A stretch of 57,527 nucleotides of DNA from Litorimonas sp. (GTDB lineage Bacteria > Pseudomonadota > Alphaproteobacteria > Caulobacterales > Maricaulaceae): NCBI GenBank assembly GCA_029936425.1, contig JAPYSU010000017.1:1-57527 (forward strand), in the 5' to 3' direction. Below the pieces are notes generated by a model. It worked only from the letters and a program-made list of their open reading frames with translations. It was not told the DNA's origin and ran no database searches. The first letter of the stretch is position 1; every line of letters begins with the position of its first letter. Below, piece after piece: positions 1 through 8,174 of this stretch. The position numbers and the translations under genes are program-made.

Positions 1-180
1 CAAGGCCGCTGCGATATAAACCGCCGCCGCGGGGTTTGTCCCTTGCGAAACATTACCAATTTCGGTCTCCGGCAAGGATACCGACCCCGCGGGCTGTCCA
101 CTTTATCTGGAAACCGTGAAAAAGGCTTGGCCCTCGATGGCAAGCGGGAAGGAACGCTTGGGCGATGCACAATTCAATTT
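1..180. other. Gene-free stretch at window edge
   Basis: I see no convincing gene here. Short open frames on both strands have no family resemblance and overlap repeat sequence further on. The stretch is moderately GC-rich and leads into the inverted repeats at 181-458. A gene outside the window could end or begin to the left. Confidence 0.5.
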
Positions 181-305
181 TTCCTGTCATTCCGCACAAG
201 GCCGATAGGCCGCAGATGCGGAAGGTCGAGAGGTTGCGAGCTAACTTACCGGAGGCATTCAGCCTCTCGACCTTCCGGGTTCGCTTCGCGCCCCGGAATG
301 ACAGG
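181..305. repeat. Composite inverted repeat, about 123 bp
   Basis: The outer arms are a 12-base perfect inverted repeat (183-194 and 294-305, CCTGTCATTCCG and its complement). An inner 15-base perfect inverted repeat lies at 219-233 and 263-277 (CGGAAGGTCGAGAGG and its complement). The RNA from either strand would fold into a long hairpin. The arm sequence resembles intergenic repeats I remember from other alphaproteobacteria, but I cannot search for other copies. No ORF inside it looks real. Confidence 0.75.
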
Positions 306-327
306 GATAAAGGGAAAGCTCCCACCC

Positions 328-458
328 TGTCATACCGACGCGACCCTTGGGTCGCCCAGTAACGTGCCTTGTCGGTTCAACGCAGAACGTCTTTTGCGTA
401 TTCAGTGGCCAAGCTTAAGGAACGGCACCGGGCAGGCGTTGCCTGCGTCGGTGTGACA
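328..458. repeat. Second composite inverted repeat
   Basis: The outer arms are TGTCATACCGACGC at 328-341 and its complement, with one mismatch, at 445-458. Each arm is followed inward by its own small hairpin: GCGACCC-TT-GGGTCGC at 340-355 and GCAGGC-GTT-GCCTGC at 432-446. The outer arm begins with the same TGTCAT as the neighbouring repeat at 183-305, which suggests a related repeat family. No coding function is apparent. Confidence 0.6.
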
Positions 459-507
459 AAGTTGAAAAGTCTGCTCCCTATCTTGAGCGAGGGTTCCATC
501 ATAAACC

Positions 508-540
508 TGAAACAAAAAACCCGACCATGAGGCCGGGTTT
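508..540 (-). terminator. Intrinsic terminator of tig
   Basis: Read on the minus strand, a 10-base-pair stem (517-526 with 531-540, one mismatch, loop 527-530) ends in a T-rich run at 511-519. It lies 53 bases after the tig stop codon. A GC-rich stem followed by a U tract is the classical form of a Rho-independent terminator. Confidence 0.8.
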
Positions 541-592
541 GGAAGTCTTGTTTTGCGCCCAAGCTGAGCCTGAGCCGCGTCCGGTTAGACCG

Positions 593-1933
593 CTAGATCA
601 TTTCGTCTTCTTTGAAGAGCTCTTCTTTATCGACCTTCTTGTCTTTGACTTCAGCCTTGTCGATAATCAGATCAACGACCTTCTCTTCGTAGATTGGGGC
701 GCGAAGCTGCGCAATCGCATTCGGGTTTTTCTGATAAAATTCAACAACTTGCTGTTCTTGTCCCGGATATTGACGCGCTTCGGCGATCATGGCCTGCTGA
801 AGCTCTTCATTGGTGATTTGAACTTCGGCTTTCTGGCCCATTTCAGCCAGCACCAGACCCAAGCGCACGCGGCGTTCGGCAATTTTGCGGTAATCTTTTT
901 CAAGTTCCTTATCGGACTTCTTGGCGTCGTCTTCGTCCAGCTGCCCGGCTTCTTTTTCGGCCTTTACCTGGTTCCAGATGTTTTCAAACTCGGCTTCCAC
1001 CATGTTTGGAGGAAGGTCGAAGCTGTGCTTTTTGTCGAGCTCGTCAAGAATGGCGCGCTTGAGCTTCATACGAGACTGCATGTCGAGTTCGGACTCATAC
1101 TGCTTTTTGACGGCGTCCTTGAGTGCGTCCAGATCATCAAGACCAAAGTTCTTGGCAAAATCATCGTCAATCTCTGCATCTTTCGCGCCCTGGACTTCGT
1201 GGACTTTTGTCGCAAAGACAGCTTCTTTACCTGCCAAATCAGCGGCCTGATATTCTTTGGGGAACGTGACTTTTACGTCCAGCTCGTCGCCAGCCTTGGC
1301 GCCGATGAGCTGTTCTTCAAATCCGGGAATAAAGCTACCGGAGCCGATGACCAATTGGTGACCTTCCATGGCGCCGCCATCAAAAGCTTCGCCGTCAATT
1401 GTTCCGACGAAGTCGATCAGGACCGCATCGTCTTTTTTGGCTTTGGCCGTTTTGGCTTTTTTCTTGTAAGTCTTCTGACCTTTGCCCAGTTCGGCCAGAC
1501 GCTCTTCCACGTCGGCATCGGTGGATTCATATTTCAGACGGGTAAATTTCAAAGTGGACGGATCAACCGGCTCGAAATCGGGAATCGATTCGACCGTCAG
1601 TTGATATTCCAGATCCGCATTACCTTTGGTAACATCTTCGCCATTGGCCCGAAGATCGATTTTTGGCTGACCGGCCGGGCGGATTTTGTTGTCATTGATC
1701 GCTTGCTGGGACGTCTCATTGACGGTCTCTTCGACGATGTCTTTCATGATGGACTGACCGAACATCTTTCTGATGTGAGAGGTCGGCACCTTGCCGGGAC
1801 GGAAACCTTTGAGAGAGACTTGCGGCTGCATTTCCTTGATTTTGGCATCCAGCTTGGCGGAAAGGTCCTCTTTGGGAACTGTCACCGCATAGGTGTAGCT
1901 AAGGCCTTCGGTTTTTACTTCTTTGATTTGCAT
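593..1933 (-). CDS. tig: Trigger factor, ribosome-associated chaperone
   Basis: This is a cytoplasmic peptidyl-prolyl isomerase and chaperone that binds the ribosomal exit tunnel and shields nascent chains. The N-terminal domain carries the ribosome-docking signature GFRPGK at residues 43-48. An FKBP-type isomerase domain follows at about 155-245 (DFVGTIDGEAFDGG...), and the rest is the helical C-terminal chaperone arm. The chain is 446 residues, normal for the family. I chose the ATG at 1931-1933 (MQIKEV) because homologues begin there; in-frame starts upstream at 1942 and 1990 only add non-conserved residues. In many alphaproteobacteria tig is followed by clpP-clpX, but here a terminator and repeats follow instead. 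Confidence 0.97.
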   Translation of the reverse strand: MQIKEVKTEGLSYTYAVTVPKEDLSAKLDAKIKEMQPQVSLKGFRPGKVPTSHIRKMFGQSIMKDIVEETVNETSQQAINDNKIRPAGQPKIDLRANGEDVTKGNADLEYQLTVESIPDFEPVDPSTLKFTRLKYESTDADVEERLAELGKGQKTYKKKAKTAKAKKDDAVLIDFVGTIDGEAFDGGAMEGHQLVIGSGSFIPGFEEQLIGAKAGDELDVKVTFPKEYQAADLAGKEAVFATKVHEVQGAKDAEIDDDFAKNFGLDDLDALKDAVKKQYESELDMQSRMKLKRAILDELDKKHSFDLPPNMVEAEFENIWNQVKAEKEAGQLDEDDAKKSDKELEKDYRKIAERRVRLGLVLAEMGQKAEVQITNEELQQAMIAEARQYPGQEQQVVEFYQKNPNAIAQLRAPIYEEKVVDLIIDKAEVKDKKVDKEELFKEDEMI

Positions 1934-2152
1934 GACGGACATCCATCCTGTGTCAATGTCGGGTGCGGGTCCGCCGGCCATAAGGCACATAGCTTCGCCG
2001 CCCCGGGTCAGGGGTTAAAATTTCGCGCCTTATGTCACGGAGACTCGCATCTTGCAATGGCAGCTTATGCTTGAAACCAGCTTATTTTCAGCGTTAGAAG
2101 AAAGAGCATTCATAGGCTTTCTTAAACTCCGACCAGTAGAGACTGTATAAAG

Positions 2153-2707
2153 ATGGAACCCAGCTGGCTGTTATATCTCGGCATTGCCGCAGGCCCCTTT
2201 GTACAGGAAGATGCGGCTGTTCTGGCCGCTGCCACACTTTCGGCCTCAAAACCCCAGCATTTTCCGGAAATTTTCTTTGTGATTCTAATTGGCCTAATCT
2301 TGTCTGACGTGTGGAAATACTGGATAGGGTGGGCCGCCCTGAAAAACCCCCATGCCAGAGCCTTTGCTGAAAAAAAACATGTCGCGAACTTGCAGGACAA
2401 GGTGCAACGTCATCTCTTTTTTACATTATTGGGCGCTCGCTTTTTACCTTTGGCTCGGGTTCCCGCTTATGTCGCCTGCGGGTATTTCAGTGTCTCCTAT
2501 TTGAGATACTGTCTTTATATAGCATTTACAGCCACATTATATTCAATCGTTGTTTTCACGCTCTGCCATTATCTTGGCAAAGCCGTCGGGGACAAGCTAG
2601 AAGTCATAATGCCTTTAGCTGCCCTCACTCTGATTACAGTTTTCGGCACGGTTATATGGTGGCGACACCGTAAAGGTGATCGGGCAATTGACCCGCTGAA
2701 AGAATAA
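2153..2707 (+). CDS. DedA/VTT-domain membrane protein
   Basis: This inner-membrane protein has 184 residues and several hydrophobic helices. It resembles the DedA (SNARE-associated/VTT) family, whose members act as lipid flippases or scramblases or in membrane homeostasis. Visible family traits are an early GPFVQEDAAVLAAA segment with acidic residues in a membrane-dipping position, a YWIG motif, and ARFLPLARVPAYVACGY in the place of the conserved F-x-R-x-x-P-G-x-R region. The match is divergent, since the usual PG is replaced by LA. The gene is divergent from tig and convergent with the Mla operon. No strong ribosome binding site precedes the ATG. Confidence 0.7.
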   Translation: MEPSWLLYLGIAAGPFVQEDAAVLAAATLSASKPQHFPEIFFVILIGLILSDVWKYWIGWAALKNPHARAFAEKKHVANLQDKVQRHLFFTLLGARFLPLARVPAYVACGYFSVSYLRYCLYIAFTATLYSIVVFTLCHYLGKAVGDKLEVIMPLAALTLITVFGTVIWWRHRKGDRAIDPLKE

Positions 2708-2726
2708 AGAAGGAGTGCTTGCCGGC

Positions 2727-3368
2727 CTAACTTTTCGACTCTTGATAAGACCGGGATTCTGTTGCCAACCAATCTGCAACATCTGAAAGCGCTTCTTGAT
2801 TGGCGATAGAAATTGCCTCGACGATTGAGGAGACCGTTGCCGCCTTCGTTCTCTTTGTTTTAACGGTCTCGAATGTGCCTATAAAAGACCGATCCGACGC
2901 ATCCGCAAATGTTGCTAGATATCGGACGACAGCTTTGGGCGCAGAATTCGGCCCCTGGTCAAACTGAGCTTCGAAATTCTTGATCGAGAGCTGAACGCGC
3001 GTGTCTGTTCGGGCACCTGATGACGGCAGAACCCCAATAATATCCGGCCTTGCAGACAAGACTTCAATAAAGGAGTTTTGCACCAGAATTGGGGTAATTT
3101 CAGACCATTTCGCCTGAGAGGCGGAGGCAAGACGCTGTCCATCTGGAGAAACGACAACATCCCGGTTTTGAAACACGATAGGGGCACTCGGCCTATCAAT
3201 ACGAATTACAACAGCATCGAGATCATTGGTGACAGATTCGGACATTGCCGGCAGACGATAAATTGTATCTGCAGGAGCAGGTTCCGGTAAAATCGAACAG
3301 GCGCTCATAAACACCGCCGCAGAAAGACCGATAATAGCCGAAGCAGAATATCTGAAAGAATTTATCAT
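2727..3368 (-). CDS. Mla/PqiC-type auxiliary lipoprotein
   Basis: This is a 213-residue predicted lipoprotein. An N-terminal signal peptide ends in a lipobox (FMSAC) with the acylated Cys at position 24. The mature part begins PEPAPADTIYRL, typical of the ABC-type transport auxiliary component (PqiC/YmbA, DUF330) family. Such proteins sit in the outer membrane and dock to MCE-domain transporters. It is the last gene of the mlaE-mlaF-mlaD operon, and its ATG overlaps the mlaD stop by four bases (ATGA). It takes the place that the periplasmic shuttle MlaC holds in enterobacterial operons. Confidence 0.8.
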   Translation of the reverse strand: MINSFRYSASAIIGLSAAVFMSACSILPEPAPADTIYRLPAMSESVTNDLDAVVIRIDRPSAPIVFQNRDVVVSPDGQRLASASQAKWSEITPILVQNSFIEVLSARPDIIGVLPSSGARTDTRVQLSIKNFEAQFDQGPNSAPKAVVRYLATFADASDRSFIGTFETVKTKRTKAATVSSIVEAISIANQEALSDVADWLATESRSYQESKS

Positions 3369-4342
3369 TGAGGAATATCCACTGTTTCACGCTCTGACCC
3401 AACAATGAATTGGGACGGGTTTTGCTCTAAACCATCGGCAACACGTCCAAGAGTTTCGACAAGACGGCGGATGGCATCGACTGTTTCTTCAAGGTCTGTC
3501 AGACCAGAATTTGACAGTCGGTTAATGGCATCTCGAGTATCCACAACCAACTCATTACTTTCAATAGCCAGGCTATCGTAGGAGGCCAGAGCGGTATCCA
3601 AATTATCAAGGCTTTGTTCTGTTCGGGCCAACAACTCTTTTACATCTTTATCGACTACACCTTTAAGAGAATTGGACGTGCCCGTTATACTCTCAGCCGT
3701 AACCGCGATTCTGTCTGCAGCCTGAGCAACGGAGGCAAACATGCCGTTTATCTGTTCCATATCGAGTTCTGAAGTATTCAAATCCGCTGTAATTCTTTGA
3801 ATATTTTCGAGGATTTGGTGGAAGTCCTCAACCGCGTCTTCCGAAAGCACCACATTTACAGCATTCAGAGCTCGACCCGCGCTTTCAATCACAGATCCGC
3901 CTCCATCGAGGAAGGTATCCAGTTGACTCATCTGGCCTTCAATCCGCTTCGGACCTTTCCCTGGCAAATCTTTCAAAAGTGGAAATTCTTCTCCCCCCGA
4001 AAAAATTTGGATATAACTCAGGCCCGTCAATCCGAGAGGCTCAAGCCGGGCATAGCTTTTCGTATCAACTGGCGTATCCGCGATCACCTGAATTTCTGCA
4101 AGAACCGTATTGGTATCCTTCGGGTCAAGACGCAGGCCAAGTACCTCCCCGACCTTAAGTCCATTAAACCGGACTTCACTGCCCTGAGACAGCCCTCTGA
4201 CAGGTCCGCTAAAACTGACCTCATATTCATCAAATTGTTGGTCAAATTGCGCATTTGAAAGCCACGCCATAAACGCCAAGGCAGCGATCATGGAAAGCAG
4301 AACAAAAAGTCCAATCAGAGCATAATGGGCTTTATTTTCCAT
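3365..4342 (-). CDS. mlaD: MCE-domain lipid transport protein MlaD
   Basis: This periplasm-facing lipid-binding subunit belongs to an Mla-type phospholipid ABC transporter. One transmembrane helix lies at about residues 8-28. The MCE domain at about 35-115 includes FSGPVRGLSQGSEVRFNGL and the hydrophobic-pore region. A long helical C-terminal segment of about 190 residues follows, probably oligomerising. At 325 residues it is longer than Escherichia coli MlaD (about 180) and closer to PqiB/YrbD-like forms of alphaproteobacteria. It starts two bases after the mlaF stop, so coupled translation is likely. Confidence 0.88.
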   Translation of the reverse strand: MENKAHYALIGLFVLLSMIAALAFMAWLSNAQFDQQFDEYEVSFSGPVRGLSQGSEVRFNGLKVGEVLGLRLDPKDTNTVLAEIQVIADTPVDTKSYARLEPLGLTGLSYIQIFSGGEEFPLLKDLPGKGPKRIEGQMSQLDTFLDGGGSVIESAGRALNAVNVVLSEDAVEDFHQILENIQRITADLNTSELDMEQINGMFASVAQAADRIAVTAESITGTSNSLKGVVDKDVKELLARTEQSLDNLDTALASYDSLAIESNELVVDTRDAINRLSNSGLTDLEETVDAIRRLVETLGRVADGLEQNPSQFIVGSERETVDIPQ

Positions 4343-4344
4343 AT

Positions 4345-5154
4345 TCAGTCAGCCGCTTTCATTATTGATTTACCGCCTGCCGCCATCGCTGCGCGGGAAC
4401 GGGGTCCGCCGAAATATTCCTTTACCCAAGGATGGTCGTATCGTTGAACCTCTTCAAGCTTATCGGCAATCGCAATATGTTTATCAACCAAAACTGCCAC
4501 ACGGTCACAGATCGCATAGAGACTGTCCAAATCGTGTGTGACCATCAGAACCGTCAAATTCATCGCATCCCGGAGGCCCAGAATTAGTTCATCAAAGGCG
4601 TGAGCGCCTATCGGGTCCAGTCCTGCGGTTGGCTCGTCCAGAAACAAAAGAGACGGATCCAGGGCAAGAGAACGGGCCAGACCCGCCCTTTTTCTCATCC
4701 CTCCGGACAGATCAGAGGGGTAAAGCTTGGCCGCTTCAGGCGGGAGACCAACCATATGTATTTTCATGTCAGCCAACTCGCACATAAACTCCTCTGAAAG
4801 GTCTGTATGCTCACGCATAGGCACGATAATATTCTGCCGGACGGATAATGAGGAGAAAAGCGCCCCTCCCTGAAATAGGACGCCTATCTCGTTATTAATG
4901 GCTCTGCGGTCTTCCAATGACAATTTTTTCCGGTCTTTCCCAAAATATCTGACAACTCCGCCGTCAGGGTCTTTCAGTCCCAACATAGTATTCATCAGAA
5001 CAGACTTACCTGTACCTGACCCCCCCACAAGCCCGACAATCTCTCCCCGATTGATACGAAAGTCGAGATTCTCGTGGATGACGTTTGTTCCGAACTGCGT
5101 CAGTATTCCCCTCGCCTCCATGGGCGGAGCTTGCGTGTCAATTTGCGTCTTCAT
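4345..5154 (-). CDS. mlaF: Phospholipid ABC transporter ATPase MlaF
   Basis: This is the cytoplasmic ATPase of the Mla transporter. Walker A (GGSGTGKS) is at about residues 44-51, the ABC signature is in DLSGGMRKRAGLARSLALDP, and Walker B is LLFLDEPTAGLDP, followed by the switch histidine in MVTHD. The chain is 269 residues. I chose the ATG at 5152-5154, which overlaps the mlaE stop as TGATG; a TTG one codon upstream is also open. The arrangement implies translational coupling with mlaE. Confidence 0.92.
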   Translation of the reverse strand: MKTQIDTQAPPMEARGILTQFGTNVIHENLDFRINRGEIVGLVGGSGTGKSVLMNTMLGLKDPDGGVVRYFGKDRKKLSLEDRRAINNEIGVLFQGGALFSSLSVRQNIIVPMREHTDLSEEFMCELADMKIHMVGLPPEAAKLYPSDLSGGMRKRAGLARSLALDPSLLFLDEPTAGLDPIGAHAFDELILGLRDAMNLTVLMVTHDLDSLYAICDRVAVLVDKHIAIADKLEEVQRYDHPWVKEYFGGPRSRAAMAAGGKSIMKAAD

Positions 5155-6284
5155 CAAACACCCAACTGATAAAACAGAATTGCAAACATAGCGTCCACGG
5201 CAATCACAGCAAAAATTGCCTGAACCACGCTAGTCGTGGTTCTGGCTCCGAGAGATTCAACGCTTCCCGTAACAGCCAGGCCCTGACGGCAGCCGATAAT
5301 TGCAATGATAAGTCCAAAGATAGGCGTTTTGACAAGCCCAACTCCGAATTGCGTTAAATCTATGGCTTCACGAAACCTGCCCATAAACATGATGGGCGAA
5401 ATATCCGTTCCGCCAGTCCAAGCCACCAACATACCGCCGAAAATACCGCTCATCATGGCGAGAAAGGTCAAAATAGGGGTGGCAACAATACAGGCAATTG
5501 CTCTGGGCACGACGAGGGTTTCATACGTATCCAGACCTATGACCGTCATGGCATCAATTTCCTGACGCATTTTCATGGCCCCAATTTGCGCCGTAAAAGC
5601 GGAATCTGATCGCCCCGCCAGCAATATAGCCGTGATAATAGGGGCGAGCTCCCGAAGCACAGAAAAACCGACTAAATCAACCATGAAGACGCTGGCCCCA
5701 AAAGACGCGAGCAAATTCGCGCCCATATAAGCGATAACAGCTCCGATAAAGAAACTCAGCACCATCACGATCGGCGCCGCATCCAGACCTATCTCTTCAA
5801 TAAGAGCGACAACTGACTTCCAGCGAATTTTAGTCGGCGTTAAGATAAGACGCCCGGTCACAGAGAAAAAATGGCCGATAAAAGCCAATGTTTCCCAAAC
5901 TTCTTTTCCAAACCGTTCCGTTGCGACGCCAAGCCTTATTAACGTGTCATACCATTGCCTCGTTTGATGCGGCGGGGCGCCGCGGATAGCTTCACAGGCT
6001 GCCTTCATCAGGGTCAACTGCCCTTTCGTGCCTTTCTCAATTTTCCAGCTCAGTCTTTTTTCATCCTGACCTTCCAGAAATCTTGCCAATAGATAGGCTC
6101 CGGACGTGTCGAGCTCAGTCATTTCCGAGAAGTCGTAACGAATATCTTTAAAATCTTTCGATGGCGACCGAACGGATAGGCTCTCATACAGCTTTTTGGC
6201 GTTTTCAAACGTCCAATCCCCACGTGCTTTCACAAGCAGTGTTTGGCCCTGCTCTGTAAGTGTGTATTGTTCGGTTTCAGACAT
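5154..6284 (-). CDS. mlaE: MlaE permease with N-terminal STAS domain
   Basis: This is the inner-membrane permease of the phospholipid transporter. Residues 1 to about 95 form a STAS-like domain (the role of separate MlaB in E. coli), with the DTSGAYLLARFL helix. From about 120 onward is the MlaE permease with five or so membrane helices, including LRELAPIITAILLAGRSDSA, the conserved coupling region. The chain is 376 residues from ATG 6282-6284 (MSETEQ); twelve extra upstream codons exist but look non-native. It is the first gene of the operon mlaE-mlaF-mlaD-lipoprotein and is divergent from the epimerase gene. Confidence 0.9.
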   Translation of the reverse strand: MSETEQYTLTEQGQTLLVKARGDWTFENAKKLYESLSVRSPSKDFKDIRYDFSEMTELDTSGAYLLARFLEGQDEKRLSWKIEKGTKGQLTLMKAACEAIRGAPPHQTRQWYDTLIRLGVATERFGKEVWETLAFIGHFFSVTGRLILTPTKIRWKSVVALIEEIGLDAAPIVMVLSFFIGAVIAYMGANLLASFGASVFMVDLVGFSVLRELAPIITAILLAGRSDSAFTAQIGAMKMRQEIDAMTVIGLDTYETLVVPRAIACIVATPILTFLAMMSGIFGGMLVAWTGGTDISPIMFMGRFREAIDLTQFGVGLVKTPIFGLIIAIIGCRQGLAVTGSVESLGARTTTSVVQAIFAVIAVDAMFAILFYQLGV

Positions 6285-6334
6285 CCGAAACAAGGTGCAA
6301 ACAAGCGGCGCCCCCGTCAAGCAAAGGTTCAGTT

Positions 6335-7330
6335 TTGCGGCAATTATCTGTGAGAAAAGTATCGTGGCCTGTGAAAGGAGCGTTTACCATTTCACGCTCT
6401 AGCCTGACGAAGATACCAACGGTCTGGGTAGAGATATCTGAAAATAGTCAGATTGGGCGTGCGGAATGCCGCCCTTATGAACGCTATGGCGACACGGTGG
6501 AAAGCGTGATGCAGCAGATTGAGTCACTCCGAGGTGACATAGAATCTGGATTGAAAGTTGAAGAACTTCAATCACTTATTGCGCCTGGACCGGCGCGCAA
6601 TGCGCTCGACTGCGCGCTATGGGACCTTACCTCCAAACAATACGGTCAATCTGTCAGCAACCTTTTGGGCCTTCCAAAGCCAAAACCGCGCACTACGGCT
6701 TATACGCTTTCTCTACAATCGCCGTCCGAGATGGCAGACGCCGCCCGTAAAGCCGAGGATTACCCCGTGCTAAAAGTCAAAGTGGATGGGCACTCCGCGG
6801 TAGATTGTGTTCGGGCGGTCCTGAACACTCGTCCTGACGCTTCCCTTATTATCGATGCGAATGAGGGTCTGAGTCGCAGCGGTGTGGACGCTCTGATCCA
6901 AGCCATCCCCAATGAGGCTATTTTAATGCTGGAGCAGCCAGTTTCTTCCAAGGTTGATGTGACCCGACCCTTCTCTTCTATTCCCGTCATTTGCGCAGAT
7001 GAAAGCCTTCATAGCCAGCAGGAAATATCGATTTCAGACTTAGAAAAGCTCCGTGAACAGGGTTACCGAGCGATAAATGTAAAATTGGATAAATGCGGAG
7101 GTCTCACCGCCGCTTTGAATTTGATGAAACTGGCAAAACAGATGGATTTTCAGATTATGGCAGGATGCATGGTCGGTTCCTCTATCGCTATGGCGCCTAT
7201 GCTGATACTGGAGAGTTTTGCCGATATTCTGGATTTGGACGGGCCGCTGCTCTTGGCGGAAGATTGCGTCAACGGCCTTCGCTATGAAGGTCCAAAGGTA
7301 TTCCCGCCCCCTTCGGAACTTTGGGGTTAG
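6335..7330 (+). CDS. L-Ala-D/L-Glu (dipeptide) epimerase
   Basis: This enolase-superfamily enzyme probably epimerises L-Ala-D-Glu to L-Ala-L-Glu during recycling of murein peptides. The catalytic pattern is complete: KVK with Lys147 and Lys149, IDANEG, EQP, CADES, and Lys250 in NVKLDKCGG. I place the start at TTG 6335, because an AAAGG lies eight bases upstream and the resulting N-terminus (RQLSVRKVSWPVKGAFTISR) matches the family; a GTG at 6350 is an alternative, and an in-frame start at 6260 would overlap mlaE. That gives 331 residues, normal for the family. It is divergent from mlaE. Substrate specificity is inferred from the fold and could be another dipeptide. Confidence 0.85.
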   Translation: MRQLSVRKVSWPVKGAFTISRSSLTKIPTVWVEISENSQIGRAECRPYERYGDTVESVMQQIESLRGDIESGLKVEELQSLIAPGPARNALDCALWDLTSKQYGQSVSNLLGLPKPKPRTTAYTLSLQSPSEMADAARKAEDYPVLKVKVDGHSAVDCVRAVLNTRPDASLIIDANEGLSRSGVDALIQAIPNEAILMLEQPVSSKVDVTRPFSSIPVICADESLHSQQEISISDLEKLREQGYRAINVKLDKCGGLTAALNLMKLAKQMDFQIMAGCMVGSSIAMAPMLILESFADILDLDGPLLLAEDCVNGLRYEGPKVFPPPSELWG

Positions 7331-7377
7331 ACTTCAGGCTTAGGGTATTGTGAATGGAATTAATGAACAGTCTAACC
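7325..7377. repeat. Inverted repeat between convergent gene ends
   Basis: GGTTAGACT at 7325-7333 is repeated in inverse at 7369-7377 (9 of 9 bases). It spans the space between the epimerase stop and the end of the lipoprotein gene on the other strand. There is no T tract, so it is at best a weak or Rho-assisted bidirectional terminator. Confidence 0.35.
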
Positions 7378-8004
7378 AACAACATTCTGTTCGTCTGCTA
7401 TAGCGTCAGACCGGACTCTGTCTCCAAATGCATCCGTCGCTTGTCGTAAGAAGTCGACGCTAGCCGAAAATTGCAAATATTCTGGGTTGTCATTCCCTTG
7501 TTCTTTAAAGCTCAACGCTTGAGCAAAGGTTTTCTGAGCCTCATTCGACGCGATCAGGGATTTCTCCAAACTCACCAGCTCCTTTCGTAAGGAAGTATCC
7601 CCCGGAGCCATCGCCAGATAAATCTCTGCAGCTTGCCGTGTCTGATCAACATAACCTCTGGCCATCGCCATATCGGCCTCCAAAGCCTCCAGGGATGCAA
7701 CCGACTTTGCGTAATTTACATCTTCATTAAGAGGCTTATTCTCTAACCCCTTTAGGAGTGTTTGCGCTGCCGAGCGCATTTTACTGCGGGAGTCTTTTGC
7801 AACGAACCCACGATTGGTAAAAACGGAATATAGTTTAGCCGCCGCCCGTTCGACCACATTGACGTCTATTGAACGGGTTTCTTTTCCGGAATTGGCAGAG
7901 GCCATATCCGTCATATCAACAGTTGCACAGGCTGAAACCAACACACAGGTCGAAACCGCTAAAGCACGACAGGCTATATATTTATGCGAAGAAAAATCGC
8001 GCAT
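7372..8004 (-). CDS. Lipoprotein of unknown function
   Basis: I do not recognise this 210-residue protein. It starts with a signal peptide and lipobox (VLVSAC) when begun at ATG 8002-8004 (MRDFSSHKY); an upstream ATG at 8031 adds nine residues and is less likely. The mature part is helical and Ala/Glu-rich, with conserved-looking stretches VYRSVFTNR-like (AAKLYSVFTNRGFVAK) and LRKELVSLEKSLIAS, but no catalytic motif is visible. It lies downstream of the NSS transporter in the same direction, 170 bases away, and a 16-base palindrome lies just ahead of its start, so it may have its own promoter. Confidence 0.75.
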   Translation of the reverse strand: MRDFSSHKYIACRALAVSTCVLVSACATVDMTDMASANSGKETRSIDVNVVERAAAKLYSVFTNRGFVAKDSRSKMRSAAQTLLKGLENKPLNEDVNYAKSVASLEALEADMAMARGYVDQTRQAAEIYLAMAPGDTSLRKELVSLEKSLIASNEAQKTFAQALSFKEQGNDNPEYLQFSASVDFLRQATDAFGDRVRSDAIADEQNVVG

Positions 8005-8023
8005 ATAGAGGTCCCAATATCCC

Positions 8024-8039
8024 CAGCACATTTGTGCTG
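8024..8039. promoter_or_regulatory. Palindrome upstream of lipoprotein gene
   Basis: CAGCACA-TT-TGTGCTG is a perfect 16-base palindrome, 20 bases upstream of the chosen start at 8004. It could be an operator or a hairpin in the leader. There is no T tract on the minus strand, so it is unlikely to be the terminator of the upstream transporter gene. Confidence 0.35.
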
Positions 8040-8174
8040 ATTTCTAATTTTATTGCCCTACGCTCAACAGTCTATCTGGAGGCTATTCGTCCATCTATGC
8101 CCAGAAAGTTGTTAAGAATTACATACGGCGCTAAGGACGCCGCTGCAATAAACAAATAACAGTCCTTCCAAGAA

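Noticed and set aside
43..456. Open frame of 137 codons at the left edge
   Set aside because: It runs through both inverted repeats and has no resemblance to a protein family.
1979..2034. tRNA gene or riboswitch between tig and the DedA gene
   Set aside because: Only an eight-base inverted repeat (CATAAGGC) with a 40-base loop is present; no cloverleaf could be built.
527..2074. Long plus-strand open frame (515 codons) opposite tig
   Set aside because: It is antisense to the clear tig gene, is extremely Phe/Leu-rich, and matches no family. It is the reverse shadow of a Lys/Glu-rich gene.
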